Shown here: positions 17,705-24,844 of the stretch, piece after piece
How positions within the stretch are numbered: position 1 is the stretch's first letter
How the letters are laid out: each line of letters starts with the position of its first letter
NCBI GenBank assembly: GCA_910573745.1
Contig: CAJSYI010000029.1
Location: 1-36,552 of the forward strand
DNA: 36,552 nucleotides
Reading direction: 5' to 3'
Source: Muribaculaceae bacterium
Lineage (GTDB): Bacteria; Bacteroidota; Bacteroidia; Bacteroidales; Muribaculaceae
Notes under the pieces: model-generated
Databases searched by the model: none
Told to the model about the DNA's origin: nothing
Seen by the model: the letters and a program-made list of their open reading frames with translations, nothing else
Made by a program: the position numbers and the translations under genes

Positions 17705-18730
17705 ATGGCATCGCACAGGACACACGGAAATACAGGCAACCAGATGACAATCCCGTTCGAGGAATGGGACGTGCCAGCCGTGTCCGCCGCCGAAAACACG
17801 GAAAAAACCACTGCCCGACGGCCAGAACCGGCCAATGAGCTTGACGACCCCAAACCGCTTCCCGGAGAAAAAAAGGCCGCCGACCGGCTTCTTTACTACA
17901 TTTCAATCGGCTCCGGATCCAGCGGAAACTGCTGCTACTTAGGCACACGCCGTGGAGGAATACTCATTGACGCGGGAGTGAAGACAGACAAGGTGGAAAG
18001 CGTGCTGACGGCCAACGGAATCAAAATGTCGATGGTAAAAGCGATCCTCCTCACCCACGACCATTCCGACCACGTGAGGTATGCATACGGCATCCTCCGA
18101 AGCCACAAGCACATACGGCTCTTCTGCACAAACCGCGTTGTGGCGGGCATCCTGCGGCGCACAAGCATCTCCAAACGCATACGCGAATACCATCACGCGA
18201 TATTCAAGGAAATACCGTTCAGAATCGGGGACTTTGAAATCACCGCATTTGATGTGCCACATGACGGATCCGACAACATGGGATTCTCGATAGGGTTCGA
18301 CTCCCGACGGTTCGTGCTGGCCACCGACCTCGGGGAAGTGCAGGCGCGTGCGCGACATTATATGGAACAGGCCGACTATCTCGTGATTGAATCCAACTAC
18401 GACCTTGACATGCTGCGCTTCGGACGGTATCCCGCCCATCTCAAAGCCCGCATACAGACCGAAATAGGGCACATGGACAATGTGGCGACAGGCGCGTTCC
18501 TCAAAGAAATAATCACTCCACGCCTGAAATACGTCTTCCTCTGCCACCTTTCGCAAGACAACAACACGCCTGCCAAGGCTTTCGCCGCCGTGCGCGACGC
18601 TCTGCAAAGCGCGGGGAAGCGTGTAGGCACAGCCGAAGAAACACTGCTCGACCGGCAGGCCGACGTCCAACTCTCGGTGTTGCCGCGCTTCGACTCCACC
18701 CGCCTTTACGTTTTCCGGCCGGAAATGTAG
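17705..18730 (+). CDS. MBL-fold metallo-hydrolase (WalJ/YycJ-like)
   Basis: A metallo-beta-lactamase-fold hydrolase, probably a nuclease. The zinc motif is LLTHDHSDHV (THDHSDH 117-123), with further ligands in DVPHDGSDN, LATDLGEV and FLCHLSQDNNTP. IGSGSSGNCCYLG at the start of the domain is typical of WalJ/YycJ proteins, linked elsewhere to DNA repair and cell division. Residues 1-60 form a polar, proline- and glutamate-rich extension absent from the usual core of about 260 residues. A start further in, at M14, would remove little of it. Confidence 0.85.
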   Translation: MASHRTHGNTGNQMTIPFEEWDVPAVSAAENTEKTTARRPEPANELDDPKPLPGEKKAADRLLYYISIGSGSSGNCCYLGTRRGGILIDAGVKTDKVESVLTANGIKMSMVKAILLTHDHSDHVRYAYGILRSHKHIRLFCTNRVVAGILRRTSISKRIREYHHAIFKEIPFRIGDFEITAFDVPHDGSDNMGFSIGFDSRRFVLATDLGEVQARARHYMEQADYLVIESNYDLDMLRFGRYPAHLKARIQTEIGHMDNVATGAFLKEIITPRLKYVFLCHLSQDNNTPAKAFAAVRDALQSAGKRVGTAEETLLDRQADVQLSVLPRFDSTRLYVFRPEM

Positions 18731-18761
18731 AAAATACCGTCTTTCCGTTGTTATCCAATAA

Positions 18762-20108
18762 ATGGGAGCGGAAATCTCAAACAAACCGACAAACGCGGCA
18801 CATGACGCACAGCAATCCGGGCATTCCTCCAGACTTGCACGGATATGTGGACGTATGCCGGAGCCTGCGGCCATCATCACGGCCGCTGTCATAGCCGGGT
18901 CGTTGGCCGGATGCGCCTCGTTCCTTCTCAAATCCGGAATATCACGGCTCGGACATCTGCTGACGGCGCATCTCGCCGGCGACATATGGCTGATGCTGCT
19001 TTTCCCGCTTGCCGGAATGGCCATGTCCGTGGCTTACCAGAAGCTCGCGGGGGAAGACCTCAGCCGAGGCACCGACCAGCTCAAAGAGAGAATCGGAAGC
19101 GGCCGCTTTTCCATGAAGAGAAGCCTCATGTGGAATCCTCTCGTCGCCTGCCTCATCACCGTAGGCTTCGGAGGCTCCGCCGGGTCGGAAGGGCCGTGCG
19201 CGGTCTCAGGAGCCGCCATCGGAAGCCGTGCGGCAAAATGGTTCGGACTCTCTCCCCGTGCGATGCGCATCCTGCTCGGATGCGGAGCGGGAGCCGGAAT
19301 CGCCGGAATATTCAAGTCGCCCGTCGGCGGCATGCTCTTCACCATCGAGGTACTGCGCATGGAGCTTTCCGCGACAGCCATGACCGCACTCGTGTCGTCG
19401 TGCCTCGCGGCCTTCTCCTCCGCCTATATCCTAAGCGGGTTCACGTGGGACGTGGGATTCGCCGGAAGAAGCACTTTCGACCCTTCACACATAGGGTGGA
19501 TGGCACTGCTCGGACTCGTATGCGGCATATATTCGCTATATTACAACAAGACATTGACACTGACCGCCAAGTTCCTGTCAAGAATCAGCAACAGGTGGAA
19601 ACGGGCCGCGATAGCCGGAACGGCCTTGTCGCTGATGGTGTTTCTGCTTCCACCTATGTTCGGGGAAGGATACGGCGTGGTAGACATCATCATCAACCAT
19701 CTCGACACACCATTCTTCGGACTAAGCCCTTTCAGCCATGCCGCCCTCAATCCTACGGTGTCCCTGACCCTCATCGCCGCGATTCTGCTTTTGAAAGGAA
19801 TGGCCGTCGGAGCCGTAAACTACGGCGGAGGCGTGGCCGGGCAATTCGCCCCTACCCTTTTTGCCGGATGCCTCGTGGGCTATCTGTTCGCCACAACAGC
19901 GAACGCATACGGGGTTTCCCTTCCCACAGCAAACTTCGCGCTGATGGGCATGGCGGCAGTAATGGCAGGCACAATCAAGGCACCGATGATGGCAGTGTTC
20001 ATAGCTGCGGAAATATCAGACAGCTACAGTTTCATATTGGGCTTCATTCTTGTCTCGGTCATAGCCTACATCATCACCGCGAGGCCGTTCCGACTAATAA
20101 AACACTGA
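18762..20108 (+). CDS. ClC-family chloride channel or H+/Cl- antiporter
   Basis: This polytopic inner-membrane protein has 448 residues. The gating-glutamate motif is GSAGSEGPCAVSG (138-150, E143), followed by GIAGIFKSPVGGMLFTIEV (179-197). The third selectivity motif is GGGVAGQFAPTLFAG (355-369). There is no C-terminal CBS pair. At the position of the proton glutamate of E. coli ClC-ec1 (second E in IEEMRP), this protein reads IEVLRM, so that acid is a valine. The first motif (GSGIP in E. coli) is also not recognisable. It may be a channel or a differently coupled exchanger. The N-terminal 30 residues are polar and cytoplasmic. It follows the WalJ-like gene by 31 bases. Confidence 0.9.
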   Translation: MGAEISNKPTNAAHDAQQSGHSSRLARICGRMPEPAAIITAAVIAGSLAGCASFLLKSGISRLGHLLTAHLAGDIWLMLLFPLAGMAMSVAYQKLAGEDLSRGTDQLKERIGSGRFSMKRSLMWNPLVACLITVGFGGSAGSEGPCAVSGAAIGSRAAKWFGLSPRAMRILLGCGAGAGIAGIFKSPVGGMLFTIEVLRMELSATAMTALVSSCLAAFSSAYILSGFTWDVGFAGRSTFDPSHIGWMALLGLVCGIYSLYYNKTLTLTAKFLSRISNRWKRAAIAGTALSLMVFLLPPMFGEGYGVVDIIINHLDTPFFGLSPFSHAALNPTVSLTLIAAILLLKGMAVGAVNYGGGVAGQFAPTLFAGCLVGYLFATTANAYGVSLPTANFALMGMAAVMAGTIKAPMMAVFIAAEISDSYSFILGFILVSVIAYIITARPFRLIKH

Positions 20109-20199
20109 CAACCGCATACATACAGCCCTCATAGCACTCAAACAGCCATCGACGCGAAACTGCGGATTTAGCAAATAATACTTAAAATTTTCCGAAAAA

Positions 20200-20231
20200 T
20201 TTGGCCACGTCGCCGAAAAGCAGTAATTTTG
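20200..20231 (+). promoter_or_regulatory. Promoter of the SRP RNA-tRNA-Thr transcript
   Basis: TTTG (20200-20203), a 20-base spacer and TAATTTTG (20224-20231) match the consensus fully. The expected start near 20237 coincides with the first base of the folded RNA. Confidence 0.85.
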
Positions 20232-20236
20232 TCGTC

Positions 20237-20336
20237 GGGTGAGTGCTGCACGACGTGCTCCCTGTGAATCCCCCAGATCTTGACCGAAGCAAGGGTAGCA
20301 GGTCGAAGCTGTGCGATGCAGTCAGCTCGCCCACCC
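20237..20336 (+). ncRNA. ffs: Signal recognition particle RNA (4.5S, bacterial small type)
   Basis: The roughly 100-base segment folds as a long rod. GGGTG at the 5' end (20237-20241) pairs with CACCC (20332-20336), and CCTG (20261-20264) faces CAGG (20299-20302). The apical part, AGATCTTGACCGAAGCA (20275-20291), aligns without gaps to the SRP domain IV AGGUCCGGAAGGAAGCA of E. coli. It keeps AG, the UC/GA stem and the AGCA internal-loop strand, and AGGGTA follows. The Ffh-binding elements are therefore present. The loop differs: CGGAAG is replaced by UUGACC. The transcript runs straight into tRNA-Thr with no spacer, so RNase P cleavage of the tRNA would make this RNA's 3' end. Confidence 0.8.
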
Positions 20337-20410
20337 GCCTCTTTAGCTCAGTTGGCCAGAGCACGTGATTTGTAATCTCGGGGTCGTTGGTTCGAATCCG
20401 ACAAGAGGCT
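20337..20410 (+). tRNA. tRNA-Thr (anticodon TGT)
   Basis: The acceptor GCCTCTT (20337-20343) pairs with AAGAGGC (20403-20409), with discriminator T at 20410. The D-arm is GCTCAGTTGGCCAGAGC, the anticodon loop is TTTGTAA (TGT, reading ACA), and the T-arm is GTTGGTTCGAATCCGAC. The anticodon stem has one T-T mismatch. CCA is not encoded. Confidence 0.95.
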
Positions 20411-20414
20411 CAAG

Positions 20415-20447
20415 AATGCTGCTCTCAGCATTAGCGTTGAATGTTTT
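20415..20447 (+). terminator. Possible terminator after tRNA-Thr
   Basis: A perfect 7-bp stem, AATGCTG (20415-20421) with CAGCATT (20426-20432), has loop CTCT. The T5 run (20443-20447) comes ten bases later, so termination is weak or indirect. Confidence 0.45.
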
Positions 20448-20450
20448 TCA

Positions 20451-20458
20451 TAATTTTG
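20451..20458 (+). promoter_or_regulatory. -7 box upstream of DUF4286-ruvC
   Basis: TAATTTTG matches TAnnTTTG 67 bases before ATG 20525. No TTTG is found at the right distance upstream. The repeat fragment at 20500-20515 lies between this box and the gene. Confidence 0.45.
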
Positions 20459-20499
20459 TTTTGGCGGTATGTTTAGTGATAAGCATGCCGTTTTTTCTT

Positions 20500-20515
20500 T
20501 AAGAGTGTGTTTGGA
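20500..20515 (+). repeat. Solo copy of the MITE terminal repeat
   Basis: TTAAGAGTGTGTTTG at 20500-20514 is identical to the inward-read right end of the element at 23784-24057, including its TAA flank. GGAATTC then continues roughly as in the other ends. No facing right end exists before 24057, so this is a lone end or remnant. It lies 10 bases before the DUF4286 start codon. Confidence 0.55.
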
Positions 20516-20524
20516 ATTCACATC

Positions 20525-20839
20525 ATGTACATATACAACATAACTTTTGCCGTAGAAGCCTCACGCCTTGAGGAGCTTCTCGATTGGATACGCACCTATG
20601 CCTCAGCAGGCCTGACTCGCGACGGAGCCACCTCTCCAAGGCTCACTATGATTGAAGGCTCACCGGAAGAGGAAACGGAAATAAAAAGCGTGGCCCTGCA
20701 GCTCGAATTCGCGTCTTTGGCCGAATTCGGGAAATGGGAATCCTCCGCGTTTGCCCCTGTGATGCAGAAATATTCCGTGGATTTCGCGCCGGAACCGCTC
20801 TTTTTCGCCACCCTGCTGCGCGAACTCCCGATAAGATGA
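20525..20839 (+). CDS. DUF4286 protein
   Basis: The 104-residue protein begins [21 protein letters not shown], the usual N-terminus of DUF4286, a small ferredoxin-like-fold family of Bacteroidetes with no assigned role. Residues [18 protein letters not shown] and a C-terminal FATLLREL fit that family. There is no signal peptide or membrane segment. The ATG at 20525 is preferred over a GTG at 20507, which falls inside the repeat fragment. Its stop overlaps the ruvC start (ATGA), so the two are translationally coupled. Confidence 0.85.
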   Translation: MYIYNITFAVEASRLEELLDWIRTYASAGLTRDGATSPRLTMIEGSPEEETEIKSVALQLEFASLAEFGKWESSAFAPVMQKYSVDFAPEPLFFATLLRELPIR

Positions 20840-21444
20840 ACAAGGACGGCCAAAGCATGACCGCGCGACAGGTCAACGCCTACGAACGCGTGATAATGGG
20901 CATCGACCCCGGCACCAACGTAATGGGCTACGGCGTGCTCGGCGTGAACGGCAAGAAGCCGGAGCTGATAGTCATGGGCGTATTGAAGCTCAACGGCTTC
21001 GAGTCCCATTATCTGCGGCTGCACCGCATCTACCAACGCGTGGCCGCCCTCGTGGAACAATATCTCCCCGACGAACTCGCCATAGAAGCCCCTTTCTTCG
21101 GCAAGAACGTGCAGTCCATGCTCAAGCTCGGCCGCGCACAGGGAGTGGCAATGGCCGCAGCCCTCTCTCGCGACATTCCGATAGCCGAATACGCTCCGCT
21201 GAAAATCAAGCAGGCCGTAACCGGCAGCGGCTCAGCATCCAAAGAGCGTGTCGCCAATATGCTGAAATACATCCTCAAAATCCCGGAAGAGAAAATGCCG
21301 CATCTCCTTGACGCCACCGACGCGCTGGCCGCCGCGCTGGCACATTTCTACGAAAGCGGCAAACCGGCCATCGCCGGAGGCGGCACGTCATGGGAACGCT
21401 TCCTCCGCGACCACCCCGAACGCATAGCCCCCCGCCGCAAATGA
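20836..21444 (+). CDS. ruvC: Holliday junction endonuclease RuvC
   Basis: RuvC resolves Holliday junctions together with RuvAB. The 202 residues from ATG 20836 carry the four acidic catalytic residues: D24 ([12 protein letters not shown]), E84 ([11 protein letters not shown]), and D159 and D162 ([15 protein letters not shown]). [17 protein letters not shown] is the DNA-binding loop. M8 (MTARQV) is an alternative start, but the ATGA overlap with DUF4286 favours 20836. The C-terminal [15 protein letters not shown] tail extends slightly beyond the core fold. Confidence 0.94.
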   Translation: MNKDGQSMTARQVNAYERVIMGIDPGTNVMGYGVLGVNGKKPELIVMGVLKLNGFESHYLRLHRIYQRVAALVEQYLPDELAIEAPFFGKNVQSMLKLGRAQGVAMAAALSRDIPIAEYAPLKIKQAVTGSGSASKERVANMLKYILKIPEEKMPHLLDATDALAAALAHFYESGKPAIAGGGTSWERFLRDHPERIAPRRK

Positions 21445-21485
21445 CCGCATTGCAATGATTTCTAATAAAAAAACTCGGCGAAAGT

Positions 21486-21517
21486 ATTGACTTCGGGGTC
21501 AGGATTTATTATCTTTG
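21486..21517 (+). promoter_or_regulatory. Promoter of the ftsX-yebC operon
   Basis: TATCTTTG (21510-21517) is a consensus -7 box. ATTG (21486-21489), 20 bases upstream, is one base off TTTG. The leader to ftsX is about 105 bases and contains a three-codon frame (ATG AAC AGA TAA, 21619-21630) whose stop overlaps the ftsX ATG as TAATG. Confidence 0.75.
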
Positions 21518-21629
21518 CAGCCGTATAAGTGTGCCTGTGCCATAACAATCCTCTGAATGGCACAGAAATTATTTGTGATTCAACCAATTACATTACACGT
21601 GGCGGCATCTGCGCCGCAATGAACAGATA

Positions 21630-22508
21630 ATGAGACAGGAGAAGGAAGTTCGCATATCGTACTGGGCGGCGCATCTGACCACGATAGTCAGTGTGGCGCT
21701 CGTGCTCGTGATAATAGGCGTGATAGCGATGGTTTCTGCCGCCGCAGCCTCGGAGACCCGGCGCATAAAGGAAAAGATAGAGCTGAGCGCGGTGCTCACC
21801 GACTCCGCCACCGACTCTCAGGCCGACTCGCTCGCAAAGGCCATAGCCGCGTTGCCTTTCACACGTTCGGCAAAGGCCGTAACCAAGGAAGACGCGATGA
21901 GGCAATGGAAGGCAGACACCGGGGAAGACCTTGAAACCCTCTTCGGAGTCAATCCGCTTTCTCCCGAGGTGAGCTTCACCGTCAAGGCCGACTATGCGTC
22001 AGAGGCCGGCCTGCGCAAAATCAAAGCCCAGGTGGAGAAGATGGGATTGGTGGAAGCGGTGGCCGCACCCGATGCGGAGATGGTCGATACGATGAACACC
22101 AACATCGAAAAGGCTGCATACGTGCTTGGAGGAATCGCACTGGTGCTGCTCGTCATCTCGTTCGTGTTGATAAACAACACGGTCCACCTCACCATATATT
22201 CCCGCCGTTTCACGATACACACGATGCAGCTCGTGGGAGCGACCAACGGGTTCATACGCCGTCCGATCGTGGGGAACAATCTACTTTCAGGCGTGTTGGC
22301 CGGTCTTATCGCGTCGGCAGTCATGGCCGCGGCCATGCTGGGCGCACCGCGGATGGGCCACGGACATCTCGGCACGCTCGTCCCGTGGTGGCAGTTCGGG
22401 GCAATAGCGGCCGCATTGGTGATTGCCGGCGCGCTTATATGCTCGGTGGCGGCCATAGCGGCCACCAACAGATATCTCCGAAAGGACTACGACGAACTTT
22501 TCAAATAA
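21630..22508 (+). CDS. ftsX: Cell division protein FtsX
   Basis: FtsX is the inner-membrane partner of the ATPase FtsE and controls peptidoglycan hydrolases at the septum. The 292 residues start with a short cytoplasmic segment and one transmembrane helix (TIVSVALVLVIIGVIAMVSA). A periplasmic domain of about 125 residues follows (SAVLTDSATD to AAPDAEMVDT). Three more helices follow (YVLGGIALVLLVISFVLI, LLSGVLAGLIASAVMAA, FGAIAAALVIAGALICSV), with the FtsX motif YSRRFTIHTMQLVGATNGFIRRP between helices 2 and 3. No ftsE lies adjacent, as is common in Bacteroidetes. It is the first gene of a long operon. Confidence 0.92.
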   Translation: MRQEKEVRISYWAAHLTTIVSVALVLVIIGVIAMVSAAAASETRRIKEKIELSAVLTDSATDSQADSLAKAIAALPFTRSAKAVTKEDAMRQWKADTGEDLETLFGVNPLSPEVSFTVKADYASEAGLRKIKAQVEKMGLVEAVAAPDAEMVDTMNTNIEKAAYVLGGIALVLLVISFVLINNTVHLTIYSRRFTIHTMQLVGATNGFIRRPIVGNNLLSGVLAGLIASAVMAAAMLGAPRMGHGHLGTLVPWWQFGAIAAALVIAGALICSVAAIAATNRYLRKDYDELFK

Positions 22509-22582
22509 TGGAAAAACGACCTGACACCATGGCATCTCCAAGTGCCAGACCCAAACGGTGCCAGACATAAAAAATACACACA

Positions 22583-22903
22583 ATGCCAACAGCAAAGACC
22601 TACCCTCGCCGCCCGCTGACAAGCCGCGAGCGGGAAATGCAGAAACGACAGAAAGTCGAAATAGTGAAAACCGACGAGAGCCAACGCCCGTTCACAAAAA
22701 TGAACTTCATACTGATGGCAGTCTGTGCCGCAATGATAGTCATAGGGTTCATACTGATGTCCGGAGGCGGAAGCAGCATAGAAGGAGGTTTCAATCCCGA
22801 CATATTCAGCACCCGCCGCATCGTTGTCGGCCCGACAGTCTCTTTCCTCGGCTTTCTTCTCATGGCTTTCGCCATCATTTACAGACCAAAAAAGGACAAA
22901 TGA
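22583..22903 (+). CDS. DUF3098 membrane protein
   Basis: A 106-residue protein with a basic, polar N-terminal 38 residues and two transmembrane helices (NFILMAVCAAMIVIGFILM and VGPTVSFLGFLLMAFAIIY). A short loop GGGSSIEGGFNPDIFSTRRI joins them, and the end is basic (RPKKDK). This is the DUF3098 pattern, a Bacteroidetes family regularly found between ftsX and uppP, with no known function. The uppP ATG follows 3 bases after its stop, so the two are tightly coupled. A link to envelope synthesis is inference from the neighbours. Confidence 0.87.
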   Translation: MPTAKTYPRRPLTSREREMQKRQKVEIVKTDESQRPFTKMNFILMAVCAAMIVIGFILMSGGGSSIEGGFNPDIFSTRRIVVGPTVSFLGFLLMAFAIIYRPKKDK

Positions 22904-22906
22904 CCG

Positions 22907-23737
22907 ATGGAATGGCTTGACGCCCTGATCCTGGGCATTGTGCAAGGACTCGCCGAATATCTTCCGATAAGCTCCAGCGGCCATCTTGAGATATTCCGCA
23001 CGGTATTGGGAATAGACCTCCCGGCAGACAAGACACTGCAGTTCGACGTAATGGTCCATGCCGCCACCGTATGCTCCACGATAGTCATACTCCGGCATAA
23101 GTTCGCAAATCTCTGCAGCAGCTTCTTCACCTTCAGGCGCGACGACGACTTCTATTACGTCTGCAAGATATTGGTGAGCTGCATCCCTGTAGGCATCGTC
23201 GGCGTGTTCTTCAAAGACTACGTGGAAGGCTTTTTCGGAAGCGGACTCACCGTGGTGGGAATCTGCCTGTGCATCACAGCCATGCTTCTGGCATTCGCCT
23301 ATTTCAGCGGTTTCGACCGCCGCACGGGCAAAGTGGTCAGCGGCGAGCGCGGACGCGACATAGGCTGGCTCGACGCCTTCGTGATAGGATGCGCACAGGC
23401 CGTGGCCGTCCTTCCCGGACTCAGCCGCTCCGGCACCACCATCGCCACCGGAATCCTGATAGGCGACAAACGCGACCGCGTGGCCTCGTTCTCGTTCCTT
23501 ATGGTGATAATCCCGATTCTCGGCGAAGCCCTGCTCGACACGGCCAAGCTCGTCAAGGAAGGCGGCGGGGCAGACAGCGGCGTCGGGGCATTGGCCCTGA
23601 TAACAGGGTTCTTCAGTGCCTTCATCGTAGGATGCGGTGCATGCAAATGGATGATCGCGCTCGTGAAGCGGGGCAAGCTCATCTGGTTCGCTGTCTACTG
23701 CATAGCCATGGGCATAATATGCCTCCTGTGGCAGTGA
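22907..23737 (+). CDS. uppP: Undecaprenyl-diphosphatase
   Basis: This integral membrane phosphatase recycles undecaprenyl pyrophosphate to the lipid carrier used for peptidoglycan and other glycans; its overproduction gives bacitracin resistance. The 276 residues show the two BacA/UppP signature regions. The first is IVQGLAEYLPISSSGHLEI (11-29, with E17 and H26). The second is VLPGLSRSGTTIATGI (168-183, R174). Some eight hydrophobic segments are visible. In related genomes truB normally follows closely; here a 274-bp inserted element separates them. Confidence 0.94.
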   Translation: MEWLDALILGIVQGLAEYLPISSSGHLEIFRTVLGIDLPADKTLQFDVMVHAATVCSTIVILRHKFANLCSSFFTFRRDDDFYYVCKILVSCIPVGIVGVFFKDYVEGFFGSGLTVVGICLCITAMLLAFAYFSGFDRRTGKVVSGERGRDIGWLDAFVIGCAQAVAVLPGLSRSGTTIATGILIGDKRDRVASFSFLMVIIPILGEALLDTAKLVKEGGGADSGVGALALITGFFSAFIVGCGACKWMIALVKRGKLIWFAVYCIAMGIICLLWQ

Positions 23738-23780
23738 GCCGCCGTTGCCGGGCGAGGCATCACTTCTTACCAACCCATCT

Positions 23781-24060
23781 TTAGAGTGTGTTTAGAATTT
23801 TCTTCAGGATTTTTTATGGAGGATTCCGGGATGGATTCGCGCATACAGACGAGGGAGTGCAGCGGGCTGCATGACCGGGGCAAAGGCGCGAATACGCCCG
23901 AAAGACCCATAAAGGCATACTCAGGAACACATTACGGCATTTTCACGTCCTTTCCGGCCTTTCACTCGTTGCACAGGCCGCCATGCGCCTCGTTCCAAGG
24001 CCCGGAAAGCCCTGTAAGACTGCCTGTAAAAATCAGAATAAAAATTCAAACACACTCTTA
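23781..24060. mobile_element. MITE-like element with TTA target duplication
   Basis: A 274-bp segment (23784-24057) is bounded by inverted terminal repeats of about 31 bases. The left end starts GAGTGTGTTTAGAATTTT and the right end, read inward, starts GAGTGTGTTTGAATTTTT; both go on to a GATTTTT-type stretch. TTA stands immediately outside both ends (23781-23783 and 24058-24060), a 3-base target duplication as made by some IS5-group transposases. No transposase is encoded. The interior has a hairpin, ATTCGCGC (23835-23842) with GCGCGAAT (23886-23893), enclosing TGCAG/CTGCA (23858-23871). It fills the otherwise gene-free stretch 23738-24079. It appears non-autonomous. Confidence 0.8.
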
Positions 24061-24079
24061 ACTTATCATTCAAAAACCA

Positions 24080-24814
24080 ATGGATTTCATTTCCGGAGAA
24101 ATACTCTGCATAGACAAGCCCATAGGCTGGACGTCGTTCGACGCCGTCAAGCGTCTTCGGGGAGCGATTCAACGAAGGCTGCGCCTGAAGAAATTCAAAG
24201 TCGGACACGCCGGGACGCTCGACCCGCTGGCCACGGGAGTCCTCATAGTCTGCACCGGACGCGCCACCAAGCGCATAGACGAGCTGCAGGCAGGCACAAA
24301 GGAATACGTAGCCACGCTGCGCCTCGGAGCCACCACGCCGAGCTTCGACCTCGAAACGGAAATCGACGCTCATTTCCCTACGGGACACATCACCCGTGAA
24401 AAGGCAGAAAGCGTACTGCCCCGGTTCACAGGGAAGATAATGCAGGTGCCCCCGGTGTTCTCTGCCGTCAAGGTAGACGGCAAGCGCGCATACAAGCTCG
24501 CAAGGAAAGGTCATGAGCCGGAACTGAAGGCCAAGCCGCTGCAGATCGATGAAATCGAGCTTCTGGAATTCTCGCCGGAAGAAATGAAAATCCGAGTGGT
24601 CTGCAGCAAAGGCACATACATACGTGCGCTCGCCCGCGACATAGGCATGGCACTCGAGAGCGGAGCGCATCTGACGGCACTGAGGCGAACTCGCGTGGGC
24701 GACGTAGGCATAGACTGCTGCCTGCCCATAGACGAGGCTCTGGAGCGAATCTCGGAATGCCCGCTCGAGTTTCCCGACGACTACCGCCTGCCAGCACAAG
24801 ACGCAGAATCATAA
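24080..24814 (+). CDS. truB: tRNA pseudouridine-55 synthase
   Basis: TruB makes pseudouridine 55 in the T-loop of tRNAs. The 244 residues contain DKPIGWTSFDAVKRLR (12-27) and the catalytic motif GHAGTLDPLATGVL with D48. KEYVATLRLGATTPSFDLE, PPVFSAVKVDGKRAY and CSKGTYIRALARDIG follow, all typical of the family. The C-terminal part ends without a PUA domain, as in short TruB forms. The nearest upstream sequence is the inserted element; no TAnnTTTG promoter is seen between that and the gene, so it is probably transcribed through the insertion. Confidence 0.95.
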   Translation: MDFISGEILCIDKPIGWTSFDAVKRLRGAIQRRLRLKKFKVGHAGTLDPLATGVLIVCTGRATKRIDELQAGTKEYVATLRLGATTPSFDLETEIDAHFPTGHITREKAESVLPRFTGKIMQVPPVFSAVKVDGKRAYKLARKGHEPELKAKPLQIDEIELLEFSPEEMKIRVVCSKGTYIRALARDIGMALESGAHLTALRRTRVGDVGIDCCLPIDEALERISECPLEFPDDYRLPAQDAES

Positions 24815-24844
24815 ACACAAAAACAAAAGACCAAGACGACATAT

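Noticed and set aside
17939..19024. A 361-codon minus-strand frame
   Set aside because: It is antisense to the WalJ-like gene and part of the ClC gene and has no recognisable motif.
18845..20134. A 429-codon plus-strand frame
   Set aside because: It is another frame of the ClC gene, rich in Arg and His, with no domain.
22487..23773. A 428-codon frame on the minus strand
   Set aside because: It is antisense to DUF3098 and uppP, rich in His, Tyr and Glu from reversed codons, with no recognisable domain; the plus-strand genes are certain.
23786..24061. A 91-codon plus-strand frame
   Set aside because: It spans the whole MITE-like element from one inverted repeat to the other, with no signal or domain; the element is better explained as non-coding.
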